Notes under the pieces: model-generated
Database searches by the model: none
Told to the model about the DNA's origin: nothing
The model's input: the letters and a program-made list of their open reading frames with translations, nothing else
In this document: positions 24,201 to 36,200 of the stretch, one piece after another
Layout: each line of letters opens with the position of its first letter
Numbering within the stretch: position 1 is the first letter of the stretch
NCBI GenBank assembly: GCA_032622095.1
Contig: CP136065.1
Location: 115,053,195-115,117,194 of the forward strand
Direction: 5' to 3'
Length of the DNA: 64,000 nt
Origin: Siphonodentalium dalli
Taxonomy: Eukaryota; Mollusca; Scaphopoda; Gadilida; Siphonodentaliidae
Position numbers and translations under genes: made by a program

Positions 24201-27200
24201 ACAAATTAAATTTTAAATCCAGTTACCATGTATATTGGATAAAATTGTGTAATGTCAGTCACGCTTACATTAGTCAATATGTCATGTTCATGTGCTGTAT
24301 ATGGTAATAAAATATATTAAATGCATTTAAACCCCATAAAATATAATTGGTACGGCAATAATTACTCATTGGATCGGAAACTGTTGGAAATATTTGATAT
24401 ATTTCTTAGCGTAATGTCAGTCACGCATAATTTGGAGAACAAAAAATATCTCATGTTAGTTCTAAGCTTAAATTTTGCTTTTACATTATCTTGAAATATC
24501 GACCACAAAAAATTAACAAAGAAAATCATATGAGTCCCGCTAACATTGAACGATGCCATTTTATCATCAGAAATTTGTTAAAAATAACATGGCCACGAGC
24601 AGCCATCTTGGATTTCAAATATGAATTCATCAGCACACCCTGCATCCCACATTTACAGGCTTGTTTAGGATCACCTGTTGATGGGAGCTATCAAGTCTGA
24701 ATATTTTTCAATGAAAAACATGGCCGTTGGCAGCCCATCTTGTTTTTACATGAGTTATGGCCCTTAGTTCTGAGTTATGGGTCTTTTAATAGTTCGTCCA
24801 TTTTTAGTAATTCTCGGTCAGAGAGATGCACTCTTATGGGCAAAAAAACTCGAACAAGCCATCTTTGATGTGCAACTCTTGTTAGCTGTTGCCATAGGTT
24901 GGCATCTGTGTGTCCATCTGTTTGTCAATAATATCGTTCACCACACCCTACAGGCCACATCCATCATCCGATCGTCACCAAACTTTATATGAATCTACGG
25001 GGTGGCATCTAGGTGGGAGCTATCATTTGTTTTCCCCCAAAATTTCTTAACAAATGTTGGCCTCCAGCAGCCATCTTTGATTCCATATTTAAATTCATCG
25101 GCACACCCTGCAGCCCACATTTATTGGAGAAATGTTTTGAAGATCGCCTCTAGATGGGAGCTATCAAATTTGAACCATTTTGAGCCATCTTGGATTTTAA
25201 TCTTTGCATGACTAAATCTTTTGGCACACCCTGCAGGCAACATTTCTCCTCTGATTTATCCCAAACTTCACATGGATCTTCAGAGAAACCTCTAAATGGA
25301 TCTTATTGAATTTGAACGATTTTCAATGAAAAACATGGCTGCCGGCAGCCATCTTGGATTTTACTCTTTGTATGACAAAATCCATCGGCCTACAGCCACC
25401 ATTTTTATCCGATCGCTCATAAACTTCATATGCATCTTCAGGGTGACTGGATGGGAGCTGTCAATTTTTTCATGTTTCGTTAAAAAACATGGCTGTCAGC
25501 CGCCATCTTTGATTTCACATTTGAACACATTGGCAATTTGGCACATTCGGTTCAAAATCGGCTGTCCTGATTCAAATTGTATCGAATCATTGGCACTAGT
25601 TGCATTCTCATTACTTCAACGGACCACATTGCTTTTTCGCGAAGATGTATTATGATACCAATGCATATAGATAACATTGCCATCGACTGAGCTATACCAT
25701 AGACCACCGAAGTGTTATAAGACTTATCCAACTGATCTAGCAAAATTTCATATATATGTCAAACTTGTGAACGCGATTGTTTTCTGGCTTCAATATTGCT
25801 TCTGATACTGTTTCAATATTGTATAACAGAGACGGTCACAGAGAATGCGCACTTAATTGGTAGACATGCATTTATCGTTGTTACGAAGTGAGCATTGATA
25901 TTGGTATGGCCTCGGAGTCATGTATTATCGTCATGCCTGATGTAATGATTTGATTCGAGATTCTTTGTGATTCAGAATCATTTGGCTGATTCGATTCGAG
26001 ATTTGATTGGAAATGAAAATTCCTGATTCGCAGGGCCCTACTTGGATTTTACTCTTTGCTTGACTAAATTCCTCGTCACAACATATAACCATCATTTTCC
26101 ATCCGTTTCATCCCAAACATTATATGGCTCTCTGGGCTGAATTATTACTTAAATATTTAAACTTGCCGCATTTTTTATCAATCCATTACCTTTAATGTAT
26201 GGAATTATCCCTTCTCCAAGTTGGGGTACAGTGTCATTGACACTTTCATTGTTTGATCTAAGAGTCTTGTTATCTAATACTTCATGCTCTTGCACTGTGA
26301 TAATAATTCCCTCTGTAGACATTGAATTTGAAGTAGTCATTTTGTTTACCTTGAATGACCTTTGCAATATTAATGGATTCCACTCCTTTATTGAAAAACC
26401 TGGAAACACATTAGTAAACAATTGGAGCAAATCCTATTCTTGCAATAGATGCTTTGGTCGTGCTGTCGCCGATGCCCTGGGTCTGCATGGGCTTTAAGGG
26501 TCTCACAATCCATCAGTTCCTAAGGTAGAATGTTGGCTGTACAGAGGGTTGAATGTCGGCTGGAGGAATGCCATTTTAGAAATTTAACATTCAAATGCAC
26601 AAAAGAATCTATTACTCTTCATAGATAAAACTTCTCTGTGCATGACTACACTACAAGGCGTAACCTGATTATGCACTTCTAATTTCAGTGATATTTGTTT
26701 CCCTGACGGAATGTGATTTGAACCTGGAAGACCTGAATAGCATTTGATAATTTGAAATGCAGTATATCTTTCTGAATGGCATGATCACCCACTGTAACCA
26801 CTTCCCTTTTTTGTCCAGAAGGGCATCAGAAAAACTAGACTAATTAGAACTAAATACGAAATATATGGTTATGAACATATATGTGTTATTTCATCATAAT
26901 GATAAAATTAGAGTGTATTTTGGATATGTTTTTTGCAGCAAATTCAAGAATTGAATCAAGAAAAGTCAACACTGAAGGCTAAAGTGAGGCGTCTGGAGGA
27001 AGAAAACAGACAAAAGGTTTGTGTATTTATACCCCCACTTTCGAAGAAAATGGGGGGTATACTGGATTGACTGCGTCTGTCTGTCCGTCCGTCCGTCACA
27101 CTTTCTCCCTCCGTGTGCCCGTCCGTCCGACCTCATAACTCGAACAACTATGAACCGATTCAATAAATTTCTTTATGCAATCTCCTTAGGACCACCTCTC

Positions 27201-30200
27201 CGCATGATGCTAATTGCGGTGCGATCCGACTTTCTTTTATTAAGTTACGCCTTACTTTTCGACTTATTTTGACTTAGAAAATTCTGTCCGACTTAATAAC
27301 TTTAACAAATATGAACCGATTTCAATAATGTTTGGTATACATGCTTCTCACAACACCCTCTCTACATGATGCGGGTCAGGGTTGGCTCGGACTGTTTTTC
27401 CTAACATTACACTTCATTTTCGACTTATTTTGACTTAGAAAATTTTTGGATTTTTTTTTTGTGGATGCTATCAAGTTAGGGTTTACGGATAATGCGGGTT
27501 GAATTTGCCACGGTTGGGGTATGCTAGCACCCGAGTGCACACCTCTTGTTCCACTTGGAGATATCTTATATATGCGAGTCTCAGGGAGCCTCACATATAT
27601 AAGAAGATGCACTGGCTTACAATGTCAAGGTGAATACTGTTAATAGGCCAATGTATTCTCTTATATATGCAAGGCTCCCCATTGGAGACTTCAAGTAGCT
27701 TCAGTCATGGAAGGGTTAATGCTGCCCAGTACCGCTCTCTTCATAAAAGGGTTAAGAAATATCCCTTCAGCATCAATTATCGTTTTACTTTATAATGCTT
27801 ATTGTGTATGAATCACAGCTGAAAGCAGTGAAGCAGGCTTATTGTTGAATATGTGCAATTTATAACATAATAACTGACATGTGTTATCTCTTAATAAAAG
27901 AACTTTTAAGAAGCATGAATTCAGTTTATTGGTAATGGTCTGTTGTAACTTTAACCCTTTGGAGAGTATCTGTAACGTCATACACATGACGTCATGAGTA
28001 AATTTAACGTCAACGTCATAGAAATAATTATTAACAAGTTCGATCAAAATGGTCCAATAATTCATTTTAATTTAGGTGCATTTTTTTTTAACGTGTGTTA
28101 TCATAATCGATTGCACTTATACATTTGGGACATTATATTAATCAAAATAACTCCTATACAAATCATTTATAAATCAGATGATTTATTGAAGTTATGTCTA
28201 CATAAAATAACACTTCCTGAAATGACATATATGTCGTTCTACTCCTCAACCGATAGATGACATATATGTCGTTCTACTCACCAAAGGGTTAAGTCGAACC
28301 CTTTCATGGCTGGAGCTGTACCAGTGCAGAATTAAGGATCCTGTGCCAGTGAATTCTCTTATATTCTCCCTATGGGAGACTTACATATATAAGAGAATGT
28401 ATTGGCACAGGGTTTTCGCAAAATTTCAAGAAGCTCCAGTTATGGAAGGGTAAGGAACAAGAGACTTCTGGATTTTGATTGATTAATGGTTATTGATTGC
28501 AGGACAAGCAGCTTGGAGGATTGTTGGAGCCTGGTAAACTTAGTAAAAATGATGACATACGGAGGACATTAACAGACAAGAATCCAGATTCAGGAGCAGT
28601 TGTTCACAGTCTGAAACAGAAAATTCTACGACTTGAAACTCAATTGAAGGACAAAGAGGCAACATACGTGTATGTATGGTCATCAATACATAAATATGAA
28701 GCATTTTTGCTCTCTTTCTCTCTCACTGGGGTGAGTAAGCTTTGGATAACAATTTGTTTCATTTTCATGTCAAATGTTTTTGTGTTACCAGAGCATCTTC
28801 AGGATTGGATTATGTGATTCAGGAGTTGCGATATAACATTAATTCTTATTGTGAGTCATATATCTTTGTTAATTCTTTCAGAAAACTTCAGAGTGATATC
28901 AAGACCACAAAGATTCAGGAAATCCAGACACAGTTGGAAGTTGTTTTCCAGGAGGTGACACGTTTACGAAACACAAAGAATTCAGATGCACAAAAACAGC
29001 CAGCACCAGGGTAATGAATATTGAATTTGGCTATTAAAATTATTATCTTAATAAATTCCAATGCACTAAAAGCAAATACAGTTTGGAAGAAAATACTCAA
29101 TAATAATAATGGCCCTTTAATAAAGAGTTATTATATACTTATGTGACTGTTATGTTAGACATGATAATAATCTAATTAATAACCAAGACAGGTTTCTTAT
29201 ATATCTTACTGCCACATTTCGAAGAAAAATGAGGGGTATATTGGATTGACTGTCCATCTGTTTGATCCGTCAGCAGCCATATCTCAGCCATGAGTTATCA
29301 GATCTGAATCAAATTTTGTATGGATATTCAGTATCGGGAGTACTTTCAAAGGAGTGTCCAATGACATTCGTTTTTTCGTTCTAGTTAGAATTTGACTTGT
29401 TGAAGTTAACTCAGCTTCTTATTTGCATCAAAGCACTGACTCTTGAGCTATTTGTTTCAGTTCAGTCAGTGATTTTTGAATCTAATTCATTGACTGAAAC
29501 ATTAGTAGAATCTTGTGTGCATCATTATTTTACAGCCCTACTCAGGATGAATCTAAGAGACTGAAACCTCTTCATGAGACGATTATACGGCTGAGTAAAC
29601 AGACCGAAGGACTCCAGGCTGAGAATAAAAGCCTCCGGGTCGACCTCAACAATGCATTGCAGAACAGTGTTCCTCTGTCAGCTAAAACCAAAAGTGGGTA
29701 CCTCAAATAATGAAATTATTCACAAATTTCTTTGGCAGCCTTGAAATGAAAATATTGATTAAATGTTAGAGAAATTTGCTGTTTATGTGAACTGGTCCAG
29801 AAACTTTGATGATGCCTGTTCTAATATCCTCTTATTTTGACTTCCACAATGATGTTATCAGTACATTTGAAATATATATATTGCGAAATAGTCACAGTCA
29901 TATTGGAAATTCAGGCCTTTACAGAGGAATTGTACAGGAGAACAAATTTACTCTTGTGACTTTAAAGTGATGTGAAACACTCCGGTATGGTGATCAAATA
30001 GAAATGAAGAATAATCTTGTTCAAAGTAGCTTTTTTTTACAAATAGTATATCCAAATTGACAACACACACCGTTATTCTTTTATATTATTTGAATGCAGT
30101 GACTCTCGATGGCGAAATAGTTTTCGTTAGTTTATCGGCGAGTGATGCTTCTTGAATCGAGAAATATTATTTACTGACGATGTTTTCTATGGAGTGTTGC

Positions 30201-33200
30201 GGTCGATTTACTTCAAATATTCAGTGATGTTAGTAGAATGTTACATTCCTCCAGTTATCATAGCGCCTGAATACTAACTTATCAGTTTCACGCACCCGAA
30301 CAAGTACATAATATGTCTTTTATTTTAGTGATACTAGTAAGTGCAAATTTCAGGAAAGAATTCCAAAGATGTTGTATCTTCCCAAATATTATAGGGTAAA
30401 ACCTCTGCAAACAGGACACGCTATTAACTGAATCCCTCTCCACACCGAATGAACTGTATAGTTCCAATTTCATCCAAGTGCATTCTCAATCAAAATTACC
30501 TCTGTAATTCGAAACCTCTCCATTCAGAATACCGAATGGGATTTTTAATCCAATAGTAATCAAACACATGCAATTTGACCTCTGGAAACCGAACGCGCAT
30601 CACATATGATCAGTGATGTCATACCATTGTCTAATGTACTGGCCTATTCAGACTTAGGCCACAGAAATTAATTCTGAGAAGACAATCTCCACTTTTCATA
30701 AGCTGATCTAGAAAGAGTGCATAAACATTTAATCAGCAAATTGTCGATCATAATGAAAAATGGGACAAGATTATCATTAATTTTTTTATCTAACCATTTT
30801 ATATAAATATCTTTATTGCATCAATAAGTTTGCATCTTGATCACTATTAGTAATGACATCTTGATGATTTGTGATGGCACAAATAAACCAAACACTTCTC
30901 TAAACAAAAATCAGAAATGTCAGTCTTGTAGGAGTTATAATCGGGAGAGAGAGAGAGAAAATGTGATTCAATCGAAATCTATTTTCCAACTTATTCAAAA
31001 CATGGAATACAAAAACCCGGACCACGCATATCCGGTAAAGAACCGATATCCGGTAAACATATACACAATCCCCGACATACTCCCCCCTTTTTAAAGTTAG
31101 TAATCCTGGTCTTGTAAACATTTACGTATTTTGTCAACTGCGCGAATTGCAGCTTCTCTACGAGGTCTAGTACTGATTTTAAGGTCACTGGTATTGGGTA
31201 GTGTTCTATGTAAAATGTTATTTGGTTCAGTACAATAAACTTCAAGTGGATATAGTTTACAGATTGGTCTATTTGTGACGCCTGTTGAAGTTTTTAATGA
31301 CACTGATCGAATGAGTCCATCTCTACCGCGAATAATGTCTGTAATGACGCCCAATCTCCATTTAAGTCTCTTTTCGTTGTCCTCTTTGATCTGAACAACT
31401 GACCCAGCTTTAACGCATTTAGAACTATCATCCGTGAACTTGTGGAACTCCCTTAAACCCGTGAGGTACTCATGTTTCCAGCGTTTTTGAAAGTTTTGCA
31501 TGAGTAATGCACGTATACGGGCGCGTTTAAGGAGGTCATCGGGTCGAATGTCAAATTGAGGGTCATTAAGTTCATCGTCAAATACTGAAGGTTGAGGTAA
31601 GGCTGTTATGTGTCCGTGAAGAAAATGAGCCGGTGTTAAAGCATCGCCATCGACAAGGTCTTCAGAAACATACATGAGTGGCCGGTTGTTAATACATGCT
31701 TCAATCTCAGTAATGAGGGTCCGAAGTTCCTCAAATGTTACTATCGATCGGTATAACACTTTATTTAGTGCTAGTTTGGTGACGCCTATGAGTCTCTCGT
31801 AGAATCCACCTTGCCAGGGTGCACGCTTTGTTATGAAGTGCCACTGTAGACCACGTGTGCTAAGTTCGTCAGATACCTCATCAGACTTAAACAAATCGCG
31901 AATAGTTGAATTGGCGCACATGAACGTACTAGCATTGTCAGAAATTATTTTTCTGGGAAGTGATCGTCTGCTAGAGAAACGGCGCAGTGCAGCGATGAAT
32001 GACTCTGTCGTCAAATCAGATGTAAGTTCGAGGTGTATGGCGCGTGTTACGGTACATGTGAAAAGGCAGATATAACACTTCTCTGTGGAAGAACCCGCTG
32101 TCGTCTTAACGGTAAGTGGCCCACAGAAGTCTACACCTGTATAATAGAATGGCGGTACTTCCGCTACGCGACAAGGTGGTAATGGCGGTGGGTTTGGTAA
32201 CTGATAAGGTTTACAGGTAACTCTGCGACACGGAACACACTGTTTGAGTATCGATTTTACCAATTGTCTGACACATGGAATCCAGTAGGCTGAACGTATC
32301 GCGATAACAGTCGAGTTGACACCAGAATGTTTGACTGTTTCGTGAATGTCCTGTACGAGCAGTCTAGAGAATGGGTGGTATTTTGGTAGGAGAACTGGAA
32401 ATTTCGTGTTGTCCTGAAGGTCAGCATTCTGTAATCTACCTCTGCACCGAATGACACCATTTGGATTGAGAAATAATTGTAGTTGTGTTATTATTGGTGT
32501 CTTAGGCCTAGACTGAGAAAGTTCACGTAGTACACTATCATATGCTGTTGCCTGTGCGCATTGGATCCAATGTGTCTTTGCATTTTCAAGTTCGGAAATG
32601 TCAAGTGGACCGTTTCGGGTGTTTGTTCGGCGACGTATATTGTTAATGAACCGGAAAACCCAGGCAGAGACTCGAAGTAACTTGGTCATACTTGAGAAAC
32701 GATTGATTGGAACGACAATGTGAATACCAGTTTCAGTGATTTCTGTTGTCGCAGTTGGTTGATCGGACGTCAGTGTGTTTTCATTTGTATTAGCCACTAG
32801 ACTAATGGAAGGCTGGGTATTGTCGATTAAGTCCAGTGGACCGTGGAACCAAATGTCGCTCTTTGTAAGTTCGTCCGCCGATATGCCGCGCGTCAACAAG
32901 TCGGCGGGGTTTGAAGTTGTGGCACAATAACTCCATGTGTGTGTCTGGGTCAGGTTTTTAATCTCCTTGGTACGATTGGCGACAAATATTGGAAGTTTTT
33001 TCTCGGATGAAAGCCAACTCAGGACAATCGTACTATCTGACCAGAATTTGATGTGGAGTTGAGGAAATGTTGATATCAACGAATCGAATGCTCGAATGCC
33101 TAATCGTGCGGCAATGGTAGCGGCCATGAGCTCCAATTTCGGTATTGTCATGAGTTTTAGCGGTGCCACGCGCGACTTCGCAATCACAAAGGAGGTACCA

Positions 33201-36200
33201 CTGGACGATTGAAGGTAACATACCGCCCCGTAAGCGTGCGAACTAGCATCTGCAAATACGTGTAGGACTGTCTGACCACTTGAGTGATTTCGGCAACAAC
33301 TGTACTGTCGCGGAATTTCCAATTTGGACGCTCGGTTGAGATCGGTCGATATTTCTTTCCATCGCGCACAATACTGATCTGGTAGCGGTGCATCCCAGCT
33401 GATAGACTCCTTCCAAATATCCTGCATGAGGATGCGCGCACGTATGGACACGGGTGATAGAATACCGAGCGGATCAAAGATTTTGGAAATTTGCTGCAGG
33501 ATGCAACGCTTTGTAATCGAAGCTCCTTCGAAAGGTAGACAGCCTTGGTTGAGTGTGAGGATGTCGCTGTTAACATCCCAATTGACACCCAACACTTTCA
33601 CAGGATCAGCTTTCGTAGAAGTATCGGTGGGTGCGTCAGTGAATTGCGCACAATTTGAAGCCCAGCTTCTCAGGTTAAAACCTGCACTGCCCATGATTTC
33701 ACAGGCTTGCTGGGAGAACGAACACACATTTTCTGCACTATCGAAACTTGTGACAATGTTGTCAACATAGATATTTGACAACATCACATCAGCGGCTGTC
33801 ACGGAATGAGACAGATCCTTCAGGTGATGAATGATGGTGCTGTTGAGAATAAACGGAGAACATTTAGCACCAAACAGAACACGCTTGAATCGGTAGATCA
33901 CGAAATCACTCTCGGGGTCGTTCGGGTCGGACAACCAGAAGAATCGTGTTGCGTCGCGATCACTATGCACCAGGCCGATGTTGAGGAACGCCTTCTCGAT
34001 ATCTGTGGTGACGCCGTACTTTCCAACGCGAAATCTCATGAGAATGGAAGCAATATCGTTGAGTAATGGCGGTCCACACTCAAGGCAATCATTCAACGAA
34101 GGTAGTCCTTTCTGTGCGCAGCTGCAGTCGAAGACTATTCTAATTGGTGTAGTGGCAGAGTCCTTGCACACCGGATGGTGTGGCAGATAATGTACCACTG
34201 TGTCGGTTGGACTGCATGTGTTTCCAGGTACTTTCTCAATAAAGTCACGGTTGAGTTGATCTTGTATGATTTCTCCATACTTTAAGAACAGTTCAGGTTT
34301 CGTTGCCAAGTGTCTAATCGTTGATCGGGTCCTGTTGTGGGTGAGTTCGAGATTAGATGGCAGTTGTTCGTGTTCGGATAACCATGGGAGTTTCGCTTCA
34401 TAACGACCATCGGTAAACTGTATCGATGTATCGCAATATTGTTTCACGATATCATTGGCGTCGTCGGTCACAGGGTCAATGCCAATAGTTTCGAGAGACC
34501 AAAATTGTTTTAGGTCCGAGTCGTCTGGTTCTATGAGAACATGCAGCATAGATGCTGTTGAGCTTGTTGATTCAGCTTTCTTGTCAGATGGACCGCATAT
34601 GAGGTATCCTAGAGTAGAATTCACGGCGACAGGACCAGCGGTTGTTTTTATTATGTCATTCTGGACAAATGCATAATAATTGTCACTGCCAATTAGAATT
34701 GATATGGTAAATGGATTACAGTCATAATCTAGTGGGTGAGCCAGTTTTAGACCAAACAGTTCAGGTACAGCCGCACAAGACTTGATTGTTATCGGAACTG
34801 GGTTGGTAATGGTTGGAACAACCAATGCTTTGATTTGAGTCATTGAGCTGCCACTTGCAACATTGAATATAACTTCATCCAGTTGTCGTGTTTGTGCCGA
34901 TTCACCACCGAAGGTTGAGAGATTCAATGTTTGAGTTTTACGCGTCACAAGTCCCAGCTGGTCCGCTAGCTCTTTAGTTATGAATGTTCGTTGTGAGCCA
35001 TCATCGAAGAGTAAATGTCCTGTGGTGTGAGAGTCTAATTTTTCGTCATATATGGTAGCAACTGCAGTCTTCAGAAGGATCTGAGGTGTGTGTGTCATTG
35101 TCGTTGTCACAATTGCGTCTGTAGCATTCGTCGTTGGTTCTGGTTGTGATGGTTCGTCCATTTGCTCAGATTCAGAATTCCGATGGATGCTCGTATGATG
35201 TTTTCCTTTGCAGATGAGGCACCTCTTGATAGATCGGCATACGTTAACTCTGTGCTGTCCTAAACAGTTAAAACACAGGTTTGATCTTTTGATGAAGTCT
35301 ATTCTTGATGGGACGTCTTTCAGTTTCACACAGTCGGACGGAAAATGTGGCGCTGAGCAGAAAACACATGAGCGAGGTGATCGATTATAATTTCTGCTCG
35401 ATGAAGCACCCGCATAAAGTGAAGTGATTGTTCCTGGTTCCTGTGAATCGTCGTTGGTGAACTCATTTCTGGATGTGTAGCTTGGTGTTGAGCATGATTC
35501 GAGGGCAGAAACTTCTAAGCAGAGTTCGCTTCTAAACTCTTTGAGCGTCCATTCCTTGTTGCCGTGACTTCGTGCTAAGTTGCGTTGTAAATCATGCGGA
35601 ATTTTCTCCCACAAAGAGGGCATTAGCATTGCTTCATAAGTATTTTCCGTTTTTCCTAACGATTCCAGAGTTCTGATCGAGGCTTCCAGGTTGTCCGAAA
35701 AACATCTCATCGATTGTAGGTCGGGTCTCGGTTTTTGTAGATTGAGGAGATGTTTCATATAGGCGTCGACGATGCGATGTGGTTGTCCAAATCTGGCGGT
35801 CAGTAGCTCCACCGCTTTCATGTAGTTGGTCCCTGTCATTGACATGCCAGCAATGCAGGATTCAGCCTCACAGATTATGAATGTCTTTAGGTAGGTGAAT
35901 TTTTCTATTTCACTCAGTGTTTTTGAGGAATGGATGGTGTTAAACAAGCCCCAGAATGAAGGCCAGTTCATTATATTTCCGCCGAACTTGGGAATGTCAA
36001 CTTTCGGTAGACACATGGTTGTTTTCGGTACGTGGGACGAAACGTCTTCCCGTGATTCCCGCGAAATTGTCATTGATTTTAGGGCTATTTCGCATTCTTG
36101 GGACTTTGTATGCAGTATGTCGATGTATTCATCGTATTCGATGATTGCTTCTTCGAACTTCTCATCGGTTGGGTCGAGTGAGTCGGTTATTTCGGCGTCG

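Noticed and set aside
27994-28260. 88-codon open frame inside the 27951-28292 MITE
   Set aside because: It spans nearly the whole MITE, and its composition is that of AT-rich non-coding DNA; no homologue recognised.
28662-28680. Exon 4 donor at TAC|GTGTAT
   Set aside because: It would put an in-frame TGA at the start of exon 5. The overlapping GT|GTATGT donor is stronger and keeps the conserved KLQSDIKTTK frame.
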